A stretch of 14,127 bases of DNA from assembly GCA_937895345.1 (NCBI GenBank), contig CALAWP010000067.1, forward strand, positions 1-14,127. The letters are read 5' to 3'. This DNA comes from an uncultured Paenibacillus sp. Lineage in GTDB: Bacteria > Bacillota > Bacilli > Paenibacillales > Paenibacillaceae. The notes under the pieces were generated by a model. That model made no database searches, was not told the DNA's origin, and was given only the letters and a program-made list of their open reading frames with translations. Shown here piece by piece: positions 1 to 7,733 of the stretch (positions within the stretch are counted from its first letter, which is position 1; each line of letters opens with the position of its first letter). A program made the translations under genes and the position numbers.

Positions 1-25
1 CCAAAGCCCACCAAAGTTCTCGTTT

Positions 26-133
26 TCAAAATCTGACTTTTTCAGGAGCAACTAAATAGTCGGCTACCAGAACGGCTTCGGGATGATGTTCAAAAAAATA
101 GGTGTAGTTCGTTGCGTCGATGATTTGTGCCAT
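26..133 (-). CDS. Small unknown protein, possibly a frameshifted gene start
   Basis: A 35-codon frame starting MAQIIDATNYTYFFEHH and ending EKVRF-stop. I do not recognise the family and see no signal peptide or membrane segment. The start is chosen because ATG at 133 follows AGGGG with a 5-base spacer, and a TTGTTA-17-TATAAT promoter lies 47 bases further upstream; a longer frame opening at 211 has a hydrophobic, AT-rich extension that crosses this promoter and is probably not translated. Just before the stop is a run of five A; with one A fewer the reading would continue as EKSDFENENFGGLW to the window edge without a stop. The gene may therefore be the start of a longer protein broken by a homopolymer change, or an assembly error. 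Moderate confidence that something is translated here, low on identity. Confidence 0.45.
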   Translation of the reverse strand: MAQIIDATNYTYFFEHHPEAVLVADYLVAPEKVRF

Positions 134-179
134 TGGCCACCCCTGTATAAGGTCATTTTGAAGTATTATTATGGTTATT

Positions 180-208
180 ATTATAATGGTGAAGTGGGGG
201 AATAACAA
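180..208 (-). promoter_or_regulatory. Sigma-A-type promoter for the small left-end gene
   Basis: Minus-strand TTGTTA (203-208), 17-base spacer, perfect TATAAT (180-185). Transcription would start near 173, giving a leader of about 40 bases to the ATG at 133. A second TATAAT at 212-217 has no good -35. The rest of 134-358 is AT-rich intergenic sequence in which I see no further gene. Confidence 0.5.
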
Positions 209-358
209 CAAATTATAAGAAAGATTCGAAATGTTAAAAATAATTATTTAGATAATTTAATGTAATCGCCCGTCTCAATTTCATTAATTTACATATTAAT
301 CCATCAATTTTCGACAAAATCAACTATGAATCGAGGTACGCAAAAGCGGCGGCGGCAG

Positions 359-388
359 AAAAAAAACGGCCGCTTTCGCAAGCGGCCG
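359..388 (-). terminator. Rho-independent terminator of the hydrolase operon
   Basis: Perfect 9-bp stem (CGGCCGCTT at 367-375 against AAGCGGCCG at 380-388) with a four-base loop, followed on the minus strand by eight U (A run 359-366). It lies about 80 bases past the stop of the serine hydrolase and ends the minus-strand operon. Confidence 0.93.
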
Positions 389-466
389 GTGCGTGATGGG
401 TATGGGCCGGCAACTCCCGGTGCAGGGATACGCTCGGGACCCGGCTTCATGCTGCAAGCCATTGGC

Positions 467-1600
467 TTACAGGCAGCCATACACAATATTTTTCAATCTC
501 GGGTGCACGTAGTGCTCCTGATTGTTCAACAGGTGCTGCGCGTACATGACGGTCAGCTCCGAAGCCGGATCGATGACGGCGAGGCATCCGGCGGCTCCGC
601 TCCAGCCGAACTCGCCGAGCGGGCTGAGACAGCCGCTTTCGGCTTTGGACGTATGCGTTCTGACGCCGAGCCCGTAGCCGTAGCCGTGCAGCTGCACCCA
701 GGAATAATCGTTTCGCATGTTGTCCGTCAGATGGTCGGTCCGCATCAGGTCCACCGACGCCGGCGAAAGGATGCGGGTTCCGTCCGGACTTGTGCCCATA
801 TTCGTCAGCGCGTTCAAAAACAGGACGTAATCGCTTGCCGTAGAGATCAATCCCGCCCCGCCGCTCTCAAATGCCGTGCCGATCCGGAAGCCGTTCCCGT
901 CCTTGCGCACGGGCTTGCCCAGCGATTCGTTGAACTCATATTGGGGAGCCAAACGGCTGCGCTGCTCGTCGGACAGATCGAAGCCCGTGTCGAGCATCCC
1001 CAGCGGACCCGTAATCTCTTCCGCGATATATTGGCCGAATCGCCTTCCGTCCACCGCCTCGACGAGCGCGGCGAGCACATCGTGGCACAAGCTGTAGTTC
1101 CATCTTGTCCCCGGCTCGAACAGCAGCGGCTCCTTGGCCAGCGCCCGGGCAAAATCGCGGACCGGCAGCTCGCCGGCCGTTTGGCTGACCGCCTCCCGAA
1201 TGGACAGGGCTCCGAGGTCGTACGAGAAACCGGCCGTCATCGTGAACAGGTCGCGCACCAGAATCGGTTTTTTCGCCCGATCCATCGCAGTCTCTCCGTC
1301 AGGCAGCGTCCGCCGTACGGTCATATCGGCAAACTCCGGCAAATAGGCCGAGAGCGGGTCGTTCAGCAGCATCGCCCCCTTCTCCGCCAGCTGGAGCGCC
1401 GCTGTGCATGTCATGATTTTCGTCATCGAATAAATATGGATCAAATTACGTTCGTCGGCGGGCGTTTGCCGTTCCAGGTCGGCATAACCGTTGCGGTAAC
1501 GGAATACCGTTTCGTTCCGATGCATGACGATAACCTCCGCCCAAGGAATGCGCCATGCCGTAATGCGGTCGATATATTGGGACAGCGGCGTAAAATCCAT
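467..1600 (-). CDS. Serine hydrolase, class C beta-lactamase / CubicO family
   Basis: A 377-residue protein of the penicillin-binding-like transpeptidase fold used by esterases, D-aminopeptidases and class C beta-lactamases. Catalytic SxxK is S58-M-T-K61; the second motif is Y169-S-L in NYSLCHDV, the form usual in CubicO esterases; the third-motif region is G332-W-S-G-A-A-G, where true beta-lactamases have KTG. No signal peptide is visible, so it is probably cytoplasmic. Start: ATG at 1600 has GGAAAGG at 9 bases; ATG at 1609 abuts the RBS and a frame opening at 1642 overlaps the upstream stop. It follows the glycoside hydrolase by 34 bases and precedes the terminator, so it is the last gene of that operon. 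Context suggests an esterase acting on acylated sugars rather than a resistance enzyme (inference). Length fits the family. Confidence 0.9.
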   Translation of the reverse strand: MDFTPLSQYIDRITAWRIPWAEVIVMHRNETVFRYRNGYADLERQTPADERNLIHIYSMTKIMTCTAALQLAEKGAMLLNDPLSAYLPEFADMTVRRTLPDGETAMDRAKKPILVRDLFTMTAGFSYDLGALSIREAVSQTAGELPVRDFARALAKEPLLFEPGTRWNYSLCHDVLAALVEAVDGRRFGQYIAEEITGPLGMLDTGFDLSDEQRSRLAPQYEFNESLGKPVRKDGNGFRIGTAFESGGAGLISTASDYVLFLNALTNMGTSPDGTRILSPASVDLMRTDHLTDNMRNDYSWVQLHGYGYGLGVRTHTSKAESGCLSPLGEFGWSGAAGCLAVIDPASELTVMYAQHLLNNQEHYVHPRLKNIVYGCL

Positions 1601-1634
1601 TCTGCTCATCCTTTCCGCAGCTTGACTGCAACCA

Positions 1635-3607
1635 TCATTCATCCATGTAATCGAGCACCACCATCTGGTGGCACTCCAGTCGAGGCACCGTATAGGTTAC
1701 CGTTCCGTTTGCGGCCGTATAGGGAAGCGTCGCCAGCTGCGGCGCAAGGTACACCCGCTTCACCGGACGGGATGTCCGGATGGCAATCCGGATATCGTAA
1801 AGCGGCACGATATCCTCGATCACTTCGATACCGTTGCCCCGGCGCACCGGGGAAGCGTAAAGCAAATGATTGACCAGCCGTTGTTCCTTCTTCTGCTCTT
1901 GCAGCGTGACGACCCCTTGCGCCGGCAAGCTCGTGTGCAGCGTTATGTCCGGAAGGAGTCGCCTTAACGCGTACAGGACCGTTTCCTTCAAGATCAGGCT
2001 GCCTTTGGTCGCGTAGTCGTCGAACACGTTCCAAGCGATATAGATGCCGTTTGCGCTCTCCGTCATTCCCGGACCGCCGTACTCCCGGCTGCTGGGCGCA
2101 TGCTGATGCGAGGAGAAGGTGAACAAATCGCGCTTGAAATACGGCTGTTCGCGGCAGCCAAGCTCGATGCCTCCTTCAAGCTCGATCTTCTGTCCTTGGG
2201 AATAAAAAACGAAGGCGGCATGCTCCAGGCTTGCGGGCTTGAACAGCGGACGGAAATAATCGGGCCGGTACGGGTTTAATCCCGCATAGCGCACCCCCAG
2301 GTCGACCGCAAAGCCGCCGCCTTCCGGATCGAGTCCGGACCAGCCCGTCGCGACAATTTTGCCCCCTTGCCGCAAGTAGCCGTCCAGCTTGCTTCGCAAA
2401 TCGTCGTCTACCGCTACATAATCCGGCAAAATCACCACTTTGTAAAGAGAAAAATCGCTTTCTTTATCAATCACGTCAAATAAAATGTTCCCTTCCAGCA
2501 GGATGCGCACGGCCCCGGCGTCGGAATGCGTCTCCCGCAGCCCGACATTAGCCTTCGGATGCACGCCCGCCGCCTCCAGCGACAGCAGCGCCGCATCCGC
2601 GACGTTCGTTACGTTGGCGCACCAGGCCTCCTTGCGCTCGACCTCTTCGTAAGCCGCGCCGATCAAAGCGTAAGTCGCCTCGTCCATGCGGCCGTCGGGA
2701 TGCAGCTGGTCGCCGATCGAGCAGCGGGCGCCCTGCGCCAGACTGAGCGCCGTTTCGTAACGAAGCGCGTTCGGGTGCTTGTAGCCGCCGAACTCGCCCC
2801 AGGACGTATGGAATTTCCCGGTCATGCCGAGGTAATCGAGGCCCAGCGGTTGGACGTATCTGGCCGAAAGAGGGAAGTGGTCGTAGCCCCAGCCGCCCGT
2901 CGGCAGCGATTCCAGCTCCAGGTGCGAATTGTATAACGCCAGATCGCGGCGGCCGCGCAAAATATGCCCGTTATTATGAAAGATCGGCAGCCCCGGCTTG
3001 AGCGCTTCGACCGTCTCCTTCACTTTGGCCGCATAATTGGCGTAGGTATGCTCCCAGCGCCCGCGCATCGCTTCCTTGTCCCGCGGATCCTTCCCTTCCC
3101 GCCGCACGATTTCGGTGCAGTGATGGCAATAACATGGGCGCACGCCGACGATATCGAGAAACAGTCCGTCCAGCTTGTATCGGGACACCGTTTCGCGGAT
3201 CTGCTCCATCAACATGGCGAGATAAGGGGAATTCAAGCAAAATTCGTAATAGCCCGGCTGCATAAACCCTTTCGCCCAGCTCGTCTGATCGTTCTCGTCG
3301 CGGATGAGCCATTCCGGATGGCGCCGGGCAAGCTTTTCGTCCAGTCCGGCCGACAGGTAGACCGGCGTCTTCACGCCGATTTCATGCGCGGCCTCGATCT
3401 GTGCCTCAAGCAAGTCAAAGCTCAGCCCCGGATGCATCTCGCCCGCCTCCGTCGGGTGGTAGGACCATCCGTGATGGCATTTGGAGAACACCGTGACGGA
3501 ATCGACGCGGCCCAGCTTCAGCATCTCCTGAAACTGCTTTTTGTCGCTCCGATCGGCGCAATCGCTTCAGAGGTGTGGAAATCCAGGTATATCTGGCGGA
3601 ATCTCAT
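1635..3607 (-). CDS. Putative glycoside hydrolase (fucosidase-like / GHL6 type), frameshifted near the start
   Basis: The long frame 1635-3524 (629 codons) encodes a TIM-barrel sugar hydrolase with a conserved DGLFLDIVG strand (candidate nucleophile D124 of that frame), a CYCHHC cluster at 131-136 and HLELESLPTGGWGYDHFP near 201-218, then a Rossmann-like beta-galactosidase trimerization-type domain around 310-400 (VVILPDYVAVDDD, GGKIVATG). No signal peptide, so probably cytoplasmic. The natural start is ATG at 3607, with AAGGGGG 8 bases upstream, giving MRFRQIYLDFHTSEAIAPIG, the N-terminus I associate with this family; that frame stops at 3518. The family sequence resumes one frame over as DKKQFQEMLKLG. 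The break lies at 3538-3550 in GGAGCGACAAAAAG and corresponds to loss of one base modulo three; family memory (G-x-x-FDKKQ) would fit a 7-base deletion. ATG 3524 has GGAG with no spacer and is a poor start. Substrate unknown; fucosidase, galactosidase and amylase-like names are all in use for relatives. Confidence 0.82.
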
Positions 3608-3622
3608 AGGTTCGCCCCCTTC

Positions 3623-3874
3623 TCCTCATATTACCTCGCCCGGTGCCTGAAGAAGTATACCGGCATGAGTCCGCTGCAATATTTGCATCATTTGCAAGTG
3701 AAACGGGCCAAGTCGCTGCTGGAGAACACCGGCCTGTCCGTCGCCGAAATCGGCCGCCAAGTCGGCATTGACAATGTCAATTATTTTATACGGATGTTTC
3801 GCAAGCAAACGGGAATGACGCCGGGACAATATCGGACGGCCCGTCTGTACGGGATCCCTTATTCGACTCCCTGA
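3623..3874 (+). pseudogene. AraC-family regulator remnant, C-terminal DNA-binding part only
   Basis: About 83 codons beginning SSYYLARCLKKYTGMSPLQY and including SVAEIGRQVGIDNVNYF and FRKQTGMTPGQYR. This is most of the AraC/XylS double helix-turn-helix: the recognition helix of the first HTH and the whole second HTH, then a normal stop. The sensor domain and the first helices are absent; upstream sequence in every frame is the 5' end and RBS of the opposite-strand glycoside hydrolase. The frame stays open to 3575 but those codons are antisense of the hydrolase. Orientation implies a former divergent regulator/hydrolase pair with the facing 5' regions partly deleted. There is no start codon or RBS for this fragment at the junction, so it is probably not functional. 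Confidence 0.85.
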
Positions 3875-3933
3875 ATGATGCGGCATATAAAATAAATGAT
3901 GTTTCGGCAGGCGCTTGAAGCGAATGTCCCTCT

Positions 3934-3972
3934 AAAAACCAACAGCCCCCCTCGCCATACGAAGGGAGCCTG
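3934..3972 (-). terminator. Probable terminator of the transporter operon
   Basis: On the minus strand, CAGGCTCCCTTCG pairs imperfectly (two bulges, one G-U) with CGAGGGGGCTG across a short loop, followed by TTGGTTTTTA. It lies 28 bases past the stop of the LplC-type permease and isolates this operon from the hydrolase genes. The short stretch 3875-3933 holds nothing I recognise. Confidence 0.6.
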
Positions 3973-4000
3973 CCGTCCTCTTGAAGGAGCTGCGCGATCG

Positions 4001-4891
4001 TTATCCCTTCACGCTGCCGAGCACGAGACCGGTCGTAAAATATTTTTGCAGAAACGGATAAATCGCCAGGATCGGAAGAGCCCCCAAAAACATTTGGGCG
4101 GCGCGGCCGGTCCGTACGTTCATCATCGCCAGCAGCTGCGTATAGTCGTTGCCCGATCTTTGCATAATTTGCTCGAAGCTGAGCAGCAGGGTCTGCAAAT
4201 AGCTTTGCAGCGGGTAATTGGAGGTGTTGTTCATATAAATGATGCCGTCAAACCAGGAATTCCAATGACCGACGATGCTGAACAGGCCGACCGTGGCCAG
4301 CGCCGGCTTGAGCAGCGGCAGCAGGATCCGAACCAAAATTTGCATCGGGCCCGCTCCGTCGATCGTCGCCGACTCTTCGATTTCCTCCGGCAAACCTCGT
4401 ATAAAGTTCATCAGAATTATCATGCTGAAGACGGGCAGCGCTCCCGGCAGGATCAGCGACCAAATCGAATCGATCAGCCCCGTTTTGACAACGATCAAAT
4501 ACGTCGGAATCAATCCGCCGTTGAACAGCATCGTGACGACAAAAAATCCCATATAGATGCCGCGGCCCATCACTTTTTCCTTTGTTTTCGACAGCGGATA
4601 GGCCGCCAGCACCATCAGCGCCAGATTGACGAGCGTGCCGAGCACGACGCGCTGGAACGAAACCCACATGGAACGGAAAAATTCGCCGCCTTCCAGCGCA
4701 AACTCGTAAGCCTTCGTGTTGAATCCGACGGGCCAGAATACGACATCCCCTGCCGATACCGCGGCGCTGCTGCTGAACGAGACGGCCAGCAAGTTGACGA
4801 ACGGCAGCACGCATAACAGCGAAGTCAATATTAATACCGTATAGTTGAACAGTTGGAACAGCTTCCGCCCCAGGCTGCGGTCTTGAACCAC
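4001..4891 (-). CDS. Carbohydrate ABC transporter permease, LplC/YtcP type
   Basis: A 296-residue inner-membrane permease of the CUT1 (MalG-like) type. About six hydrophobic segments are visible, the first at 18-38 and the last near 268-290. The cytoplasmic EAA loop that docks the ATPase is EESATIDGAG (172-181) followed by the ILLPLLKP stretch. Start codon is GTG at 4891, preceded by AAGGGGGG at about 6 bases; this RBS overlaps the end of the upstream permease, whose stop is only 12 bases away, so the two are translationally close-coupled. It pairs with the LplB-type permease and the large binding protein to import a sugar, probably an oligosaccharide. No ATPase gene follows; members of this family normally use a shared MsmX-type ATPase. 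Confidence 0.94.
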   Translation of the reverse strand: MVQDRSLGRKLFQLFNYTVLILTSLLCVLPFVNLLAVSFSSSAAVSAGDVVFWPVGFNTKAYEFALEGGEFFRSMWVSFQRVVLGTLVNLALMVLAAYPLSKTKEKVMGRGIYMGFFVVTMLFNGGLIPTYLIVVKTGLIDSIWSLILPGALPVFSMIILMNFIRGLPEEIEESATIDGAGPMQILVRILLPLLKPALATVGLFSIVGHWNSWFDGIIYMNNTSNYPLQSYLQTLLLSFEQIMQRSGNDYTQLLAMMNVRTGRAAQMFLGALPILAIYPFLQKYFTTGLVLGSVKG

Positions 4892-4903
4892 GATAATCCC
4901 CCC

Positions 4904-5794
4904 TTAGAAGATGCGATATCCTGCGACGCGATAAGCCAGCACATAGGAAACGACAACCAGGATGCAAGAAATGATCGACTTGAAAAATCCGACCGCGGCG
5001 CCCACCGAATATTGCGCCTGTTGAATGCCCAACCGATAGACGTAAGTGTCGATAATGTCGCCCGTCTCGTAGACGACCGGCGAATACAGATTGAAAATTT
5101 GGTCGAATCCCGCATTCAAAATATTGCCGAGCGACAGCACCGTCATCAAAATGATCGTAGGAGCAAGCAGCGGCAGCGTAATGTAAATCGTCTGCTTCCA
5201 TCGTTTGGCGCCGTCGATCAAAGCCGCTTCGTACAGACCCGGATCGATGCTGGTCAACGCAGCCAGATATACGACGGTGCCGAAGCCGAACCCTTTCCAG
5301 ACGTCCGTCACGATCATCGTCCAAGGGAAGACAGCAGGATTGCCGAGAAACGAAACCGGCTTCATGCCGAGCAGGCCGAGAAACGAGTTGACGATGCCGT
5401 CCGAGCCCAAAATATCGATCATAATGCCGGCCATAATAACCCACGAAAGGAAGTTCGGAATATAGACCAGCGTCTGGAATGTCCGCTTCAGCGCGGCCCG
5501 GACCACCTCGTTCAGCAGCAAAGCAAACGCGACCGGCACGACGATGCCTCCGATCAGCTTGAAGACCGACATATAAAGCGTGTTCCAGATCGTACGGACA
5601 AAGTTCGGCTGCCTGAACACATGCTCGAAGTTTTCCATGCCGACCCAAGGCGAACCGAAGCCGAGACCCGGATTATAGTCCTGAAACGCGATAATCATCC
5701 CGTAAAACGGCATGTAGCTGAAAATAAAAACGAGAATAACGCTCGGAATGAGCATCAAGTGGAATGCTCTTTGTTGTTTTAACTTTTTGATCAT
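4904..5794 (-). CDS. Carbohydrate ABC transporter permease, LplB/YteP type
   Basis: A 296-residue CUT1 (MalF-like) permease with about six membrane segments (first at 12-36, last near 270-290) and an EAA loop YEAALIDGAKRW (188-199) followed by ITLPLLAP. Start ATG at 5794 is chosen because GGAGG sits at 5803-5807 with an 8-base spacer and the protein begins MIKKLKQQRAFHLM as in relatives; a frame opening at 5890 would add 32 residues across an intergenic stem-loop and is rejected. Second gene of the binding protein-permease-permease operon, 106 bases after the binding protein. Closest recognisable relatives are the LplB/YteP-like permeases of Bacillus and Paenibacillus. Confidence 0.94.
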   Translation of the reverse strand: MIKKLKQQRAFHLMLIPSVILVFIFSYMPFYGMIIAFQDYNPGLGFGSPWVGMENFEHVFRQPNFVRTIWNTLYMSVFKLIGGIVVPVAFALLLNEVVRAALKRTFQTLVYIPNFLSWVIMAGIMIDILGSDGIVNSFLGLLGMKPVSFLGNPAVFPWTMIVTDVWKGFGFGTVVYLAALTSIDPGLYEAALIDGAKRWKQTIYITLPLLAPTIILMTVLSLGNILNAGFDQIFNLYSPVVYETGDIIDTYVYRLGIQQAQYSVGAAVGFFKSIISCILVVVSYVLAYRVAGYRIF

Positions 5795-5857
5795 GTTCCA
5801 TTCCTCCGTTCCCGGTATGCCGGCTCGGATCGTCGTCGGCATCCGCGTTACAGCAAA

Positions 5858-5881
5858 GGAGGCGAGCGCATCCCCGCCTCC
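5858..5881 (-). promoter_or_regulatory. Intergenic stem-loop after the binding-protein gene
   Basis: Minus strand GGAGGCG (5875-5881), 10-base loop, CGCCTCC (5858-5864), followed by only UUU. It lies just past the binding-protein stop (5901) and before the permease RBS. Such hairpins between binding protein and permease commonly stabilise the upstream mRNA or partly terminate, giving more binding protein than permease; that role is inferred here. Confidence 0.55.
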
Positions 5882-5900
5882 CTGACTCATACCTGCCGGT

Positions 5901-7544
5901 TTATTGCTGGCCGTACATGGCGTTCACCGCGGCTGTCGCTTCCTCGCCTCCGGCCGCATGCCAGTTTTTGACGATCGTATCGAAATAATCGATGCTTTCC
6001 GAACCCATAATGATCTTCGTGAAACCTTCGGTCAAAATATCGTCCAGCGTGGAGCCGTACTTGACAAGCTCCTTAGGCGGCGCACCCCACATGGCCGTCT
6101 TGATGTACTGTTCGTTGTCGAGGATGGACTTGGCCAAGCCGTACGCGGGCTTCGGCGAACCTTGCTGCAAATAGTCGCCCGTTGCCGCCGGCGTCGCATT
6201 TTTAATAAACTCGACGCTGTTATTGTATTTTTGCCACATGCCGCTGGTCGTGAAGGCGCTCGTATCGTTCGTTTGCAGCGCTTCGCTTACCCGCTCGAAC
6301 TGCTCGTAGTCCGTCATCGGATTAATGATCTTGAAGGCGCCCGTCACATGCGCAATATCTTTGTCGAGCATGGCGGACAGCGTTTCCGGCGTTTCCTTGC
6401 CGGCGCCTTCGTCGAGAATGTAAGCATAGAAGTTCAGCAGCTTGATGGCCGCTTCCGGATGCTTTGAATGCTTGTTTACCACCGTGTAAGCGCCGTTGGC
6501 GAAAAAGACGGATTGCGTCGCCGTCTGGCCGTCGACGGTCGGAATCAGGTACGGATAGAACACCGCATCCTTGCCTTGATTTGTCACGGTATCGACGCCG
6601 GGATTGTATCCCCACCATTGATAATACGGCTGCACCCCGGCTTTGCCGGATACGATGCCCGAGTTCATAGCGCTGAAATCTTTGATCGGAAACTCGGGAT
6701 CGATGATGCCGAGCTTGAACCATTCGGCCCAGGCCGCCAGCGCGTCCTTCATTTCCGGCTGCACCGAGCCGTAGACCAGCTTGCCGTCGTCTCCCGGAAT
6801 CCACATGTCCGGATGCGCTCCCCAGCCGATGGCGAGCAAATTCAAGTAATCGAGCGTCTGGTCGACCGCAATGCCGTAACCGCCGTAAGCTTCCTTGAAT
6901 TTCAGGGCGATATTTTTGATGTCATCCATCGTTTTCGGATCCGGGAGTCCCAGCTCTTCCTTCCAGTCGTTCCGAATCCAGATAAAGTCGGGCTGATCGA
7001 TGAAGCCCCAATGCAGCTGCGGAATGCCGTACAGCTTGCCGTCCTTCTTGCCCGATTCGTAGCTCGAGACGTCCGCTTCCATATACCCTTTCACGCGGTC
7101 GGATGCGTATTTGTCGAAAATTTCAGTCAAATCCATAATCATGTCCGCTTCGATCAGCTGCTGCAGCTGCGTAGCGTTGACGTGGAACACGTCGGGCAAC
7201 TGATTGGACGAAATGGCCAGATTCAGCTTCGTATCGTATTCGTCGGTGACCCAATCCGTCACGACCTCGATATTGAACCGCTCCTTGTAGGCTCGCGTCC
7301 AAACGTTGTTGCTCATATCGTCCCCTTCCGGAAACTGCGCGGAAGAATATTCGGCTCTGACCGTATGAATCGTAATCGGTTCGCTGTAGGCGCCGAAGGC
7401 GTAATCGACCTCGCCGTCTTCCTTCACCGCTTGCTCGGGCTCTGACGCGTTTGGAGCGCTCGGCTTGTTCGGCGAATTGCCGCTGCATGCGGCCAGCAGA
7501 ATAAGCGTGAGCGTCATTACGGCAGCCAGTAACTTTTTACTCAT
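5901..7544 (-). CDS. Extracellular sugar-binding lipoprotein, LplA/YtcQ type
   Basis: A 547-residue solute-binding protein of an ABC sugar importer. The lipoprotein signal is MSKKLLAAVMTLTLILLAAC with the lipobox LAAC and lipidated Cys at 20, then a Ser/Pro/Asn-rich linker (21-45). The mature part shows family features: SNQLPDVF, KLYGIPQLHWG, FIWIRNDWKEELGLP and FANGAYTVVNKHSKHPEAAIKLLN, typical of the large (about 500-550 residue) LplA-like binding proteins. RBS GGGGGG lies 5 bases before ATG 7544. First gene of the transporter operon, separated by a terminator from the sensor operon. The leader contains a TACAAT -10, a cre-like element and T-tracts but no good -35, which fits activator dependence. 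Ligand cannot be read from sequence; an oligosaccharide is likely given the neighbouring hydrolases. Confidence 0.94.
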   Translation of the reverse strand: MSKKLLAAVMTLTLILLAACSGNSPNKPSAPNASEPEQAVKEDGEVDYAFGAYSEPITIHTVRAEYSSAQFPEGDDMSNNVWTRAYKERFNIEVVTDWVTDEYDTKLNLAISSNQLPDVFHVNATQLQQLIEADMIMDLTEIFDKYASDRVKGYMEADVSSYESGKKDGKLYGIPQLHWGFIDQPDFIWIRNDWKEELGLPDPKTMDDIKNIALKFKEAYGGYGIAVDQTLDYLNLLAIGWGAHPDMWIPGDDGKLVYGSVQPEMKDALAAWAEWFKLGIIDPEFPIKDFSAMNSGIVSGKAGVQPYYQWWGYNPGVDTVTNQGKDAVFYPYLIPTVDGQTATQSVFFANGAYTVVNKHSKHPEAAIKLLNFYAYILDEGAGKETPETLSAMLDKDIAHVTGAFKIINPMTDYEQFERVSEALQTNDTSAFTTSGMWQKYNNSVEFIKNATPAATGDYLQQGSPKPAYGLAKSILDNEQYIKTAMWGAPPKELVKYGSTLDDILTEGFTKIIMGSESIDYFDTIVKNWHAAGGEEATAAVNAMYGQQ

Positions 7545-7569
7545 AGGAACCCCCCGTTTATCGTTTGGT

Positions 7570-7588
7570 TGTGTACGAGTTCATTGTA
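7570..7588 (-). promoter_or_regulatory. Candidate -10 with overlapping cre-like element, transporter operon
   Basis: Minus-strand TACAAT at 7583-7588 preceded by a seven-T tract, with no recognisable -35 at 16-18 bases. Overlapping it, ATGAACTCGTACACA (7570-7584) matches the cre consensus WTGNAANCGNWNNCW at all but one defined position. CcpA bound there would cover the transcription start. Position is plausible; the promoter call itself is weak. Confidence 0.35.
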
Positions 7589-7623
7589 AAAAAATAACCG
7601 CTTCGGCGATAGAAACGCATTTG

Positions 7624-7635
7624 ACATGTTCATGT
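7624..7635. repeat. Short inverted repeat upstream of the transporter operon
   Basis: ACATG-TT-CATGT: perfect 5-bp arms around a 2-base centre, about 40 bases upstream of the candidate -10. It could be an operator, but 5-bp arms are short enough to occur by chance. Confidence 0.3.
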
Positions 7636-7667
7636 TCCTTTCTTTACGCGTTCATTCCCGATCGACC

Positions 7668-7733
7668 AAAAACGAAGATGCAGAGTAAAAAAAGTATCCG
7701 AGCATGCAAAAAAAGTGCAACAAGCGCAAAAAA
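7668..7733. repeat. Ladder of A-tracts at about 20-bp intervals
   Basis: Runs of A begin at 7668 (A5), 7687 (A7), 7708 (A7) and 7728 (A6), spaced 19, 21 and 20 bp. The two middle ones share the longer unit G(T/C)AAAAAAAGT. The last run doubles as the U-tract of the upstream operon's terminator. Two-turn phasing can cause DNA curvature, and two-turn direct repeats are also typical of AraC-type regulator binding sites. Confidence 0.45.

Noticed and set aside
467..1600. Antibiotic-resistance beta-lactamase
   Set aside because: SxxK is present but the third motif is GWSGAAG rather than KTG, the second is YSL rather than YxN, no signal peptide is visible, and the gene is embedded in a sugar-use operon.
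326..1873. Long plus-strand open frame of 515 codons opposite the serine hydrolase and glycosidase
   Set aside because: It is antisense to two recognisable proteins, begins inside their terminator region, is rich in Arg/Gln/His typical of antisense frames in GC-rich DNA, and has no recognisable domain.
3538..3550. Programmed -1 frameshift signal in the glycosidase
   Set aside because: The A5 run allows Lys-AAA slippage, but the zero frame reads ACA AAA AGC, which is not the usual X-XXY-YYZ heptamer, and no stimulatory element or precedent for this enzyme family is known to me. Mutation or error is simpler.
4248..5648. Minus-strand 466-codon frame spanning both permeases
   Set aside because: Out-of-frame shadow of the two permeases; no membrane segments or motifs and no RBS.
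5795..5890. N-terminal extension of the LplB-type permease to ATG 5890
   Set aside because: It crosses the intergenic stem-loop and the real RBS at 5803-5807, and the added residues do not resemble a permease N-terminus.
7621..7649. TTGACA on the plus strand as a promoter
   Set aside because: The matching -10 at 17 bases (TTACGC) is poor and no plus-strand gene follows.
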